Under the pieces are notes generated by a model, which was not told the origin of the DNA, made no database searches, and was given only the letters and a program-made list of their open reading frames with translations. Shown piece by piece: positions 1-8,028 of a stretch of DNA of 64,000 nt (its first letter is position 1; each line of letters starts with the position of its first letter). The translations under genes were made by a program, and so were the position numbers. Source of the stretch: Lactobacillus johnsonii (GTDB lineage Bacteria > Bacillota > Bacilli > Lactobacillales > Lactobacillaceae); contig NZ_CP059055.1 in NCBI RefSeq assembly GCF_014058685.1, positions 620,001 through 684,000 of the forward strand, written 5' to 3'.

Positions 1-1188
1 AAAAAGCAAGACGTGAGTTGAGCCACCAAAGTGAAACATGCCTAATTGGTCTCCTTTATTAACATGTTGACCTACCCGAACGGTAATCTCATCACTAGAT
101 ACTTCGGACATTCCGACTGCAATAAAGGCCATTAAACCAATTTTAGGATTATCAGCTTGAATAAAAATGACAGCTCGTGTTGCTGTTGAAGTAAGAAAGG
201 CTTGCGAATCGTTAGCAGCTGCCGGGTCGGCACCTCTAGGATTTTCGAATCCTTGATATAAACTCTCTGCATAATAAGTGCCTGGTAAATTATATGCTTT
301 GACAATTTTTCCGGAGACAGGACTGTTCCATCTATGATAACTTAGAGCACTTAAAAATGCTTGATATAATGTACCTCCTTCAAATTTGGAAGCCCATGGA
401 TCTCCATCAAGTAGATCAACTAGAGAGTAAGGTTGACCTTTAATCCAAAATTTAGCTTTTAGGGGAAGATTGTGAGCGATGCGAAATGGGGCAGATTCAC
501 AAGCATTAGCAATAGAATCAGCATCATCAGCATTTTGAACAGGACGTACTCCAGGATTAAAAGTTCGGGTAAAAAATTTATCCCATGAAGTAAATCCTAA
601 ATGTTTAGTTTTATCATGATTAGGACAATTAAAGATGTTAAAGAAGTCGTCTCCGTAGGCAACTTTTGACATTTCATTTAGTGCATAGTCACTTAGCCAT
701 CCAGTTTCAGAAGTGTTAAGAACATATGTAGAATCTGCCGTTTGAAGGAACTTTCCCCAATAGTCTAGAATGTTTTTCAAACAAGCATTAACTTTTGGAT
801 TATTGAAAAAGACATAGCCTGCTTTCGTAGCCATAGGGTAATCAAAGATAGCATTAATTGGTGTTCCTACTAATCCAGTTTTATTAAATTCTGGTGCTCT
901 TTGGATAATGCGATTAAGCATTAAAAGCATTTGCTGATAGGTCCGGACTTGCGGAGTACCAGTCGGAGTATCGACATCATTTACTGGAATTTCTGCGAAC
1001 ATTAATTGAGTAATATTGTAAATATATCTATCAGATTCTATTAAATGTTTAAGGGCTTGAACTGGTGGTAAGAGATATTGATTTTCTTCACTTTCTGCTT
1101 CTTTTAAAACTTTTCCAAGCCATTGATTAAAAAATTTTTGATCAGTTGGTAACCATTTACCAACATTATATGGGATTGTTTTTGACAT
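1..1188 (-). CDS. Phosphatidylserine decarboxylase-like / PsiD-like amino-acid decarboxylase, 3' end cut by window edge
   Basis: This reading frame begins at an ATG (complement 1186-1188) after a good AGAGGTG ribosome site and stays open to base 1, giving 396 codons without the C-terminus. The second half carries the phosphatidylserine decarboxylase signature: YHRWNSPV (residues 284-291) and GMFHFGGST, where Ser390 of GGST should be the self-cleavage site that makes the pyruvoyl cofactor. There is no membrane segment. The long N-terminal part (roughly residues 30-190) matches the PSDC-type extension found in soluble family members. From memory, the layout and several stretches (ACES, YHRW, PGTY, GQHVN, GMFHFGGS) resemble the fungal L-tryptophan decarboxylase PsiD more than membrane Psd. 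The enzyme may therefore decarboxylate a free amino acid; that is inference. The family assignment is firm, the substrate is not. Confidence 0.85.
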   Translation of the reverse strand, partial: MSKTIPYNVGKWLPTDQKFFNQWLGKVLKEAESEENQYLLPPVQALKHLIESDRYIYNITQLMFAEIPVNDVDTPTGTPQVRTYQQMLLMLNRIIQRAPEFNKTGLVGTPINAIFDYPMATKAGYVFFNNPKVNACLKNILDYWGKFLQTADSTYVLNTSETGWLSDYALNEMSKVAYGDDFFNIFNCPNHDKTKHLGFTSWDKFFTRTFNPGVRPVQNADDADSIANACESAPFRIAHNLPLKAKFWIKGQPYSLVDLLDGDPWASKFEGGTLYQAFLSALSYHRWNSPVSGKIVKAYNLPGTYYAESLYQGFENPRGADPAAANDSQAFLTSTATRAVIFIQADNPKIGLMAFIAVGMSEVSSDEITVRVGQHVNKGDQLGMFHFGGSTHVLLF

Positions 1189-1265
1189 AATCTAGCACCT
1201 CTATAAAAATACTCTTTCAAATTAAAACTAGTGCTACTTTAGTTTGAAGTCAAAGAAAGTGCATT

Positions 1266-1300
1266 AAAAAAACAGCTGACTTTTACATCAGCTGTTTTTG
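1266..1300. terminator. Bidirectional intrinsic terminator
   Basis: AACAGCTGA (1271-1279) and TCAGCTGTT (1288-1296) form a 9-bp stem, with an A-run on the left and a T-run on the right. It isolates the decarboxylase gene from the beta-galactosidase remnant. Confidence 0.75.
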
Positions 1301-1373
1301 TATACATTTAATTTGAATTTAAATATAAAAAATGGACGAATTGGAGTTTAAAAAAGCGATATGATTATTTTAA

Positions 1374-1996
1374 ATGAGTAAGTCCTACTTAGAAAAAATA
1401 AATAACTATGTTAAGAATGGTGGTAAGATAGTCGGCATTATATTAGCGGAGTTGTTGATGAAAATGATCTTGCCTATATGAATGAATGGCCAAAAGAACT
1501 ACAAAAAATTTACGGACTTGAGCCTCTTGAAACTGATGTTTTATATCCTGGGCAATCGAATTTAATTAATTTTGAAGGAAAAGAATATCCGGTGTATGAT
1601 TATTGCGAAACGCTAATTAACTGTACGGGAAAAGTTCTGGCTACATACAGTATAGATTTTTATCGAAATACACCTGCTATTGTTGAGCATTCCTACGGAG
1701 CTGGCAAAGGCTATTACCTTGCTTGTCGTACTGCTTATTCTTTCTTAGGAAAGTTTTATGAAAAAATAGCTAGTGAATTCGTTCCTGAAATTCCAATTAC
1801 AAAATTTAACAGTAGAGTGTCAATTCAAATACGTGAAAATAAATCAGAAAAATATTGGTTGGTTCAGAATTTTTCTGATAAAGAAGAAAAAATTGAATTG
1901 AGTTGTGAATTAGTTAATTTACTTGAAGATGTGAAAGATAAGGGAATAGTTGGCTTAAAGCCATTTGAGAGTAAAGTTTATAAATTATGTAGATAA
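1374..1996 (+). pseudogene. Remnant of GH42 beta-galactosidase (C-terminal part, frameshifted)
   Basis: From 1374 one frame reads YLEKINNYVKNGGKIVG and then derails. The homologous reading resumes in another frame with YISGVVDENDLAY just before 1478 and continues to 1996. Together these match the middle (trimerisation) and C-terminal domains of GH42 beta-galactosidases, which have a segment like NGG...SGxVDENDLxY. The frame changes near 1436-1447. The catalytic TIM barrel (the first 400 or so residues) is absent and no ribosome site precedes 1374. The 172-codon piece starting at 1478 could be translated only from a poor site. I read this as a dead gene left by a 5' deletion, not a small functional protein. 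Confidence 0.75.
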
Positions 1997-2005
1997 ATAT
2001 TAAAG

Positions 2006-2040
2006 TAAGCATTCAGAATCAAAACGAATGCTTATTTTTA
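2006..2040 (+). terminator. Intrinsic terminator after the GH42 remnant
   Basis: TAAGCATTC (2006-2014) pairs with GAATGCTTA (2026-2034), followed by TTTTT. Confidence 0.8.
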
Positions 2041-2059
2041 CGTAAAGAACTATACCAAT

Positions 2060-2089
2060 TTGACTACTTATTATAAATAGGTATAAAAT
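2060..2089 (+). promoter_or_regulatory. Promoter of the peptide transporter gene
   Basis: TTGACT (2060-2065) is followed by TATAAA (2082-2087, spacer 16) or TAAAAT (2084-2089, spacer 18). Confidence 0.65.
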
Positions 2090-2092
2090 AAA

Positions 2093-2128
2093 CCTTTCTG
2101 TGTATATAAAACACATAATACAGAAAGG
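2093..2128 (+). promoter_or_regulatory. Leader hairpin that would hide the dtpT ribosome site
   Basis: CCTTTCTGT (2093-2101) is a perfect complement of ACAGAAAGG (2120-2128). The right arm is the Shine-Dalgarno sequence for the ATG at 2139. The hairpin lies right after the promoter, so it should be at or near the 5' end of the mRNA. Confidence 0.55.
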
Positions 2129-2138
2129 ATAGTTTTTA

Positions 2139-3632
2139 ATGAATAATTCAACAACAGAGAAGACTTTCTTTGGACAACCTCGTGGCTTGTCCACCTTGTT
2201 CTTCACTGAAATGTGGGAGAGATTTAGTTACTATGGTATGCGTGCTATTTTACTCTTCTACATGTATTATGCCGTAGAACGTGGCGGATTAGGGATGAAT
2301 GAAACCACTGCTGCTTCAATTATGTCTATCTACGGTTCACTTGTTTATCTTTCTACGGTAGCTGGTGGATGGCTAGCAGACAGAATTTGGGGAGCACGTA
2401 GTACTGTCTTCTTTGGTGGTGTCCTTATTATGATTGGACACATTATCTTAGCCCTACCAATGGCAGAGGTAGGTTTATATATTTCGATCGCATTCATTGT
2501 GGTAGGTACAGGTTTACTTAAGCCTAATGTTTCTGATATGGTTGGTGGCCTATACTCATTAGATGATCGAAGACGTGATGCTGGTTTCAGTATCTTTGTT
2601 TTTGGTATTAACTTAGGATCAGCACTTGCTCCATGGTTAGTTCCTTGGGCAAGTGAAGGTTTTGGCCTTAATTTATTTGGAAATCATTTTAACTTCCATG
2701 CTGGTTTCTCTTTGGCAGCAGTTGGAATGTTCTTTGGTTTAGTACAGTATGTTTGGGGTGGTAGAAAGTATCTCTCTGAGGATGGGATGCACCCAACAGA
2801 TCCAATCGATCCAGAAACTCGTAACAAAGTCTTAAAGAGAATCGGTTTAGGAGTTTTAGCTTTAGCAGTAGTATTAGGTTTAATGGCTGCTTTTGGTCAA
2901 TTAAATATTGATAATATTATTACTTTAATTACTATTGTTGCTATTGCCTTACCAATTTATTACTTTGTTTTAATGCTTAGAAGCCCTAAAGTTACAAAAG
3001 AGGAACGCTCAAAAGTTTGGGCTTACATTCCATTATTTATTGCAGCTTCTATTTTCTGGGGAATTGAAGAATCTGGTTCTGTAGTTTTAGCTCTATTTGC
3101 TGCCCAAAGAACAGTACTTCACATCGGAGGATGGCACTTTACCGCTGCTAACTTCCAAACTTTGAACCCAGTATTTATCATGATTTTGACTCCGTTCTTT
3201 GTATGGTTATGGGATAACTGGAAGAAACAACCAAGTGCTGCTGGTAAATTTGCTGCTGGTTTGGTCTTTGCTGGTCTTTCATATATGTGGATGGCCCTTC
3301 CAGGAATGCTTTATGGAACAAACGGACGAGTTAGTCCATTTTGGTTAGTTGGCTCTTGGTTTATTGTTGAAATTGCCGAAATGCTTATTTCTCCAATTGG
3401 CTTATCTGTAACTACACGTTTAGCACCAAAAGCTTTCCGTTCACAAATGATGAGTCTTTGGTTCTTAGCAGATGCCACTGGACAAGCTATCAACTCTCAA
3501 ATTGTTAAATACTACTCAAGTAAAACTGAAGTGGCATACTTCTTAGCAGTGGGAATTGTTAGTGTCTTGTTTGGTGTAGTAATGTTTTTCTTCACTAAGA
3601 AAATTCATAATTTAATGGCAGATGCTGAATAA
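2139..3632 (+). CDS. dtpT: Proton-dependent di/tripeptide transporter, POT family
   Basis: A 497-residue membrane protein with about 12-14 hydrophobic segments. The N-terminus carries the POT/PTR2 signature: FFTEMWERFSYYGMRAIL (residues about 21-38) contains the ExxERFxYYG proton and peptide-binding motif. Length and composition fit Lactobacillus DtpT, which imports di- and tripeptides with protons. It is a single-gene unit with its own promoter and a strong terminator. The next gene is a dipeptidase, so uptake and hydrolysis of peptides lie side by side. The ribosome site (AGAAAGGA) is spaced well from the ATG but lies inside a possible hairpin. Confidence 0.93.
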   Translation: MNNSTTEKTFFGQPRGLSTLFFTEMWERFSYYGMRAILLFYMYYAVERGGLGMNETTAASIMSIYGSLVYLSTVAGGWLADRIWGARSTVFFGGVLIMIGHIILALPMAEVGLYISIAFIVVGTGLLKPNVSDMVGGLYSLDDRRRDAGFSIFVFGINLGSALAPWLVPWASEGFGLNLFGNHFNFHAGFSLAAVGMFFGLVQYVWGGRKYLSEDGMHPTDPIDPETRNKVLKRIGLGVLALAVVLGLMAAFGQLNIDNIITLITIVAIALPIYYFVLMLRSPKVTKEERSKVWAYIPLFIAASIFWGIEESGSVVLALFAAQRTVLHIGGWHFTAANFQTLNPVFIMILTPFFVWLWDNWKKQPSAAGKFAAGLVFAGLSYMWMALPGMLYGTNGRVSPFWLVGSWFIVEIAEMLISPIGLSVTTRLAPKAFRSQMMSLWFLADATGQAINSQIVKYYSSKTEVAYFLAVGIVSVLFGVVMFFFTKKIHNLMADAE

Positions 3633-3653
3633 AACAAACATAATTTAATATTT

Positions 3654-3700
3654 AATAAGGAAAGATTTGATGGATAATTCGAATCTTTCCTTATTTTTTA
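3654..3700 (+). terminator. Intrinsic terminator of dtpT
   Basis: AATAAGGAAAGATT (3654-3667) pairs with AATCTTTCCTTATT (3682-3695), followed by TTTTTA. Confidence 0.85.
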
Positions 3701-3794
3701 TAAAATCATTAGCTCACGCTTTTGAGAATGCGTTTTAGTAAAATTTTTGCGCCTAAGGTAATACAATAAAAAATGAATAAGAAAGGTTATTTAA

Positions 3795-3806
3795 ATGAAA
3801 GTGTGA
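3795..3806 (+). other. Three-codon mini-ORF in frame just upstream of pepD
   Basis: The only good ribosome site here (AGAAAGG, 3779-3785) is spaced 9 bases from an ATG at 3795 that reads ATG AAA GTG TGA. The dipeptidase ATG at 3813 is in the same frame, six bases after the stop. Confidence 0.5.
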
Positions 3807-3812
3807 TATATA

Positions 3813-5219
3813 ATGATTGAAAGTAATCACAGTGCATGTACATCAATTTTAATTGGAAAAAATGCTACAACAGATGGCAGCATTATCATTGGACGTAATG
3901 AAGATGATAAGCCAAACTGTGCTAAGCATTTAGCTTTTCATGAAGAAAAGGATATTCCTAATAATCACTTTAAGTCTAACTTGAATAAGTTTGAAATGGA
4001 TTTACCAACCCATAGATATGCTTATTCTTCAACTCCAAATTGGAGTGACAAGAAGGGTGTTTATGAAGAATCTGGGATTAACCAGTTTGGTGTAGCAATG
4101 AGTGCTACTGAAACTACTTATGCTAATGACCAAGTTCAATCTTTTGATCCATTTAAGAAGACCGGTATCATTGAAGAAGCAATGGTAACTTGTATTTTGC
4201 CTTATGTAAAGACAGCCCGCGAAGCTATTGCCCGCTTTGCTAAGATTATTAAAGATCATACTGCAGGTGAATCAGATGGTATTTTGTTTGCCGATCCTAA
4301 AGAAGCTTGGTACTTCGAAATTGGTACTGCTCACTACTGGGTAGCACAACGTATTCCAGATGATTGCTATGCTGTAGCTGCTAATGAATTAGCCATTCAA
4401 GAAATTGACTTTAATGACTCTGATAACTTCATTACTGCTCCTGGTTTACAAAAATTTGTTGAAGAGCATAATTTATGGCCAAATAATAAGCCATTTAATT
4501 GGCGCCGTATTTTTGGTACACATAATCTGTTAGATTTAACTTATAACACTGCTCGTGTTTGGACTGGTCAAAGAATTTTAAGTCCTTCTATTAAGCAAGA
4601 GCCAAGCAGCTTTGATATTCCATTTATTCAAAAAGCAGACCATCCAATTTCAATTACTGATGCCCAAAGAGTATTAAGAGACCACTATGATGGAACTAAA
4701 TATGATGTAGCAAATCCGGTTAATAAAGATACAGCCGTATATCGTCCAATTAGTGTTGACTTTACTGAAGAATCACACTTATTGCAACTTAAGGGTAAGG
4801 ACTGGATTCACTGGTTATCGTTAGGCATTACTTGTCAAAATGTATATGTTCCTTTCTACCCACAAGGTAGCGTAGTACCAAGCTTCTATAGACACGGAAA
4901 AGATAAGTATGCTTCAAACTCAGCATATTGGATCTACAAGGAAGCACAAGTTTTAGCTGATCGTTCATGGAAAGACTATGGTTTGCAATTGTATCAAGCT
5001 AGAAATGCTACACAACAAAAATTAAGTCAAATGCGGGCAGAATATGATGTCAAAGTTGATAAAGAAAAAGATCCTGCAAAGAAGTTAGACTTAATTAATA
5101 AAGCAAACAAAGACTTAGCTCATACAGCAGTTAAAGACTACCAAGAATTAATTGGTAAGTTAATCACAAAGCAAATAAAGAAATCACCATTGCACTTTAG
5201 AAGAGACCCAGACTTATAA
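3813..5219 (+). CDS. pepD: Dipeptidase, peptidase family C69 (PepD type)
   Basis: A 468-residue cytoplasmic peptidase. The N-terminus SACTSILIGKNATTDGS with Cys9 followed by GRNED is typical of C69 dipeptidases, Ntn-hydrolases in which the Cys becomes the N-terminal nucleophile after removal of a short propeptide. It should hydrolyse dipeptides delivered by the neighbouring peptide transporter. The start at 3813 lacks a good ribosome site: the nearest sits 27 bases upstream and serves an in-frame ATG that is stopped after three codons. Expression may therefore need reinitiation, or the original start was lost by a point mutation. The rest of the frame is intact and full length. Confidence 0.9.
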   Translation: MIESNHSACTSILIGKNATTDGSIIIGRNEDDKPNCAKHLAFHEEKDIPNNHFKSNLNKFEMDLPTHRYAYSSTPNWSDKKGVYEESGINQFGVAMSATETTYANDQVQSFDPFKKTGIIEEAMVTCILPYVKTAREAIARFAKIIKDHTAGESDGILFADPKEAWYFEIGTAHYWVAQRIPDDCYAVAANELAIQEIDFNDSDNFITAPGLQKFVEEHNLWPNNKPFNWRRIFGTHNLLDLTYNTARVWTGQRILSPSIKQEPSSFDIPFIQKADHPISITDAQRVLRDHYDGTKYDVANPVNKDTAVYRPISVDFTEESHLLQLKGKDWIHWLSLGITCQNVYVPFYPQGSVVPSFYRHGKDKYASNSAYWIYKEAQVLADRSWKDYGLQLYQARNATQQKLSQMRAEYDVKVDKEKDPAKKLDLINKANKDLAHTAVKDYQELIGKLITKQIKKSPLHFRRDPDL

Positions 5220-5309
5220 TCTAGGATTGTAAATCATAAAAAAACGAGTAGAATAAGTTCTGAAGAAATAATTGAATGACAGAGAGCATTCATTTTGGAG
5301 GAATTTAAT

Positions 5310-6548
5310 ATGGATACAATGGTTAAGCACAGACATACTCTAAGCAAAAATCAGAAGTGGGTTATTGCATCTACTTCATCAGGTTTTGCGCTTGAGAATA
5401 TGGATGTGCTTTTTTTATCGTTTGCAATGAGTTCGATGATTGCTGATCTTCACTTGTCAGGTGGGGAGGCTGGTTTTATTTCAACGATTACTAATTTAGG
5501 AATGTTAGTTGGTGGAATCGCCTTTGGAATTTTAGGTGATAAGATTGGTCGAGTTAAAACTTTTAGCCATACAGTAATTATTTTTGCAATTGCGACAGCT
5601 TTGATGGCATTTGCCAATAATATTTATCTTATCTATGCCCTTCGGTTTTTAGCAGGAATTGGAGCAGGTGGAGAATATGGTGTTGGAATTGCTTTAATTG
5701 CTGAGAACTTTCATAAAGAACAAATTGGTAAAATGACCTCAGTAGCAGCGATTGGTGGCCAAATTGGAGCAATTTTAGCGGCTTTAATTGCAGCTTGGAT
5801 TATTCCAGCAGCAGGTTGGCATATGCTATTTTTAGTAGGGATTCTTCCAGTAATTTTAACCATCTTCATTAGAAAACACGTCCATGAAAGTGAACAATTT
5901 ATTAGGGTTCAAGCTAGTGAAAGTAATTCTTTATTATCGGATGTCGCTAAAAAAATGTTTTCAACACTACATCTTGCTTGGCAAACCGTGGGTCTAATGA
6001 TTATGATGACAGTTCAAATTGCTGGATACTTTGGTTTAATGAACTGGCTTCCCACAATTGTGCAAAAGCAATTGAATTTAAATGTTTCAAATTCTAGTCT
6101 TTGGATGATTTCTACGATTATTGGAATGAGCATTGGTATGATGACATTTGGCTCAATTTTTGACTACTTTGGCCCGAGAAGAGCCTTTGCAATTTTCTTA
6201 ATTGGTTCAGCTTTAATGGTTTATACATTAAGTTTGGCCCAAAATATGACCATGCTCTTGATTATTGGAGCTGTAGTTGGCTTTTTCTCAAATGGGATGT
6301 TTGGTGGCTATGGCGCTGTAATCAGTAGATTATATCCAACAGAAATTCGGTCGAGTGCCAATAATATTATTGTTAATGTCGGCAGAGCAATCGGTGGATT
6401 TTCATCAGTAGTAATAGGTATTTTAATGGATAAATATAACTTAGGCGTAGTAATGGGCTTTTTATCAGCTTTATACTTACTTAGCTTTGTTGTGATGATT
6501 ACTTTACCAGGCTTAAAAACTTTAACAAAAGAAGCTAAAAGAAACTAA
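5310..6548 (+). CDS. MFS transporter (sugar/organic-acid:proton symporter type)
   Basis: A 412-residue protein with 12 predicted membrane segments. It has the MFS loop motif GDKIGR between segments 2 and 3 (about residues 70-78) and RFLAGIGAGGEYG in segment 4, as in the aromatic-acid/sialate/niacin branch of the superfamily. I place the start at ATG 5310, eight bases after GGAGG; an in-frame TTG at 5295 has no ribosome site. The gap to pepD is short, with a small hairpin (GAATG...CATTC near 5275-5294) but no clear terminator, so the two may be cotranscribed. The substrate cannot be told from the sequence. Confidence 0.85.
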   Translation: MDTMVKHRHTLSKNQKWVIASTSSGFALENMDVLFLSFAMSSMIADLHLSGGEAGFISTITNLGMLVGGIAFGILGDKIGRVKTFSHTVIIFAIATALMAFANNIYLIYALRFLAGIGAGGEYGVGIALIAENFHKEQIGKMTSVAAIGGQIGAILAALIAAWIIPAAGWHMLFLVGILPVILTIFIRKHVHESEQFIRVQASESNSLLSDVAKKMFSTLHLAWQTVGLMIMMTVQIAGYFGLMNWLPTIVQKQLNLNVSNSSLWMISTIIGMSIGMMTFGSIFDYFGPRRAFAIFLIGSALMVYTLSLAQNMTMLLIIGAVVGFFSNGMFGGYGAVISRLYPTEIRSSANNIIVNVGRAIGGFSSVVIGILMDKYNLGVVMGFLSALYLLSFVVMITLPGLKTLTKEAKRN

Positions 6549-6588
6549 ATATAGCTTTTAACGATGGGAAACTAGTAAGAATAAATAT

Positions 6589-6617
6589 TTTTCAATTGAT
6601 AATTGTCCTTGTATACT
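6589..6617 (+). promoter_or_regulatory. Promoter of the DUF915 lipoprotein gene
   Basis: TTTTCA (6589-6594), 17-bp spacer, TATACT (6612-6617). The -10 is good and the -35 fair. Confidence 0.5.
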
Positions 6618-6647
6618 GGAGAAAAGTAAGTGTGAGAGGAAATAATT

Positions 6648-7502
6648 ATGAAGAAGAAAAAGATTTATCTTGCTAGTTTTTTTATTGCATTATTTTTATT
6701 TGTGTTAGCGGGATGTGGTCAAAAAGCTCAAAATATTCCTGCTAAAAGGGTTACTGTATCTTTAACCAATACTAAAACAATTCCCACATTTTTCTTTCAT
6801 GGTTGGGGGTCAAGTGCAAATGCGGAGACCCAAATGGCGAATGCCGCAAAAAAGGCTGGTGTAAGTAATACAATTATTCAAGCAGATGTAAGTAAAAATG
6901 GCACTGTTAAACTTAAAGGCACGATCCCAAAAAATGCAAAAAATCCAATTATCAAAGTTAATCTAGAAGATAATCAGAGTGGAAAAACATCATATGTAAA
7001 AGATGTAATAACTGCAATCTCTAATAAATATCATTATGCAAAGATTAATTTAGTTGGTCATTCAATGGGAAATCTACAAATTGCTAACTACATTAATGAA
7101 AACTATGACAATAAAAAATTGCCTAAGATTAATAAAGTAGTTTCAATTGCAGGGCATTACGATGGCTATCTTGGTGAAGAAGCTGGCCAAAAGGCTAAGA
7201 TCAAAAATAAGAAAACAGGTGAACCGGATATTTATAATGATGGTTTTAAGCAATTATTACCTTTACGGAAACACTATCCGAGACAAATTGAGGTCTTAAA
7301 TATCTATGGTAATAAAGAGGACGGTTCAAATTCTGACGGATCAGTTTCTGTAGCCTCAGCACAAAGTTATAAATATTTAATTAATGGCCGTGCCAAATCA
7401 TACCGTGAAGTAGAAATTAAGGGTAAGAATGCACAACATAGCAAATTACACGAAAATAAAGAAGTTGATAAACTTTTAATTAATTTTTTATGGAAAGAAT
7501 AA
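6648..7502 (+). CDS. Secreted alpha/beta-hydrolase lipoprotein, DUF915 family
   Basis: A 284-residue protein with a signal peptide ending in the lipobox LAGC (Cys23), so it should be lipid-anchored outside the membrane. The body is an alpha/beta hydrolase: FFHGWGSS near residue 49 for the oxyanion region, LVGHSMGN with the nucleophile Ser139, and a late QHSKLHEN that may supply the catalytic His. This pattern and length fit the DUF915 cell-surface hydrolases of lactobacilli, whose substrates are mostly unknown. It is a single gene with its own promoter. The next promoter begins within 15 bases of the stop codon, and the palindrome at 7521-7569 may also act as its terminator. Confidence 0.82.
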   Translation: MKKKKIYLASFFIALFLFVLAGCGQKAQNIPAKRVTVSLTNTKTIPTFFFHGWGSSANAETQMANAAKKAGVSNTIIQADVSKNGTVKLKGTIPKNAKNPIIKVNLEDNQSGKTSYVKDVITAISNKYHYAKINLVGHSMGNLQIANYINENYDNKKLPKINKVVSIAGHYDGYLGEEAGQKAKIKNKKTGEPDIYNDGFKQLLPLRKHYPRQIEVLNIYGNKEDGSNSDGSVSVASAQSYKYLINGRAKSYREVEIKGKNAQHSKLHENKEVDKLLINFLWKE

Positions 7503-7512
7503 TAAAAAGTTA

Positions 7513-7569
7513 TTGACAATAGTCTCTGTGGATACTAATATAGTTAATTAATTAGTATCTACAGAGACT
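7513..7569 (+). promoter_or_regulatory. Promoter with a 19-bp-arm operator for the MarR regulator
   Basis: TTGACA (7513-7518), 17-bp spacer, TAATAT (7536-7541). AGTCTCTGTGGATACTAAT (7521-7539) and ATTAGTATCTACAGAGACT (7551-7569) form an inverted repeat with one mismatch. The left arm covers the spacer and the start of the -10, so a bound repressor would block RNA polymerase. TTTTT follows the right arm, so the same hairpin could also stop transcripts from upstream. Confidence 0.85.
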
Positions 7570-7587
7570 ATTTTTGTGAGGTGAAGT

Positions 7588-8025
7588 ATGGAATTAACTG
7601 CTACCGAAAAGTTGAATTTTGCAATTATCCGAGGTGGAAAAGCTTATGCAGAGTGGGATAGACAACATGGCATGCCAAGTTATCTAACCATTATTTTGTA
7701 TGAACTATTAATGCGCCAAAGATTAACGCAAAAAGATCTGGTCAACTTAAGTGACTTACCAAAGCAATCTATTAATAAAGGAATTCACCGCTTACTAGAA
7801 CAAGATTATCTAGAACTGACAATTGATCCAGAAGATAATCGGGTTAAGTATTGCCAGCTAACTGCTTCAGGGAAAAAATACGCTAAAAAGAAAATGACTC
7901 CTTTATTTGAAATTGAAAAGCAAATTGCACAAAAAATGGGCGCACAAAAGATGGAACAGTTAGTGGCTCTAAATGAAGAGTGGAGTGATACCTTTTGGGA
8001 GCTTTTAAGAAAGAAGGGAGAATAA
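7588..8025 (+). CDS. MarR-family transcriptional regulator
   Basis: A 145-residue winged-helix protein. RLTQKDLVNLSDLPKQSINKGIHRLLEQDYLEL (about residues 50-82) is the helix-turn-helix, and DPEDNRVKYCQLTASGKK (about 84-101) is the wing, as in MarR/SlyA proteins. It is the first gene of an operon with two ABC exporter genes (gap of 3 bases to the next) and lies directly after a large palindromic operator, so autoregulation and control of the exporter by a ligand, perhaps an antibiotic or bile acid, are likely. The ligand is unknown. Confidence 0.9.
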   Translation: MELTATEKLNFAIIRGGKAYAEWDRQHGMPSYLTIILYELLMRQRLTQKDLVNLSDLPKQSINKGIHRLLEQDYLELTIDPEDNRVKYCQLTASGKKYAKKKMTPLFEIEKQIAQKMGAQKMEQLVALNEEWSDTFWELLRKKGE

Positions 8026-8028
8026 TAG

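Noticed and set aside
2054-2064. ACCAATTTGAC near the dtpT promoter, similar to the quorum box
   Set aside because: No partner 21 bp away, and it overlaps a normal -35 instead of lying upstream of it.
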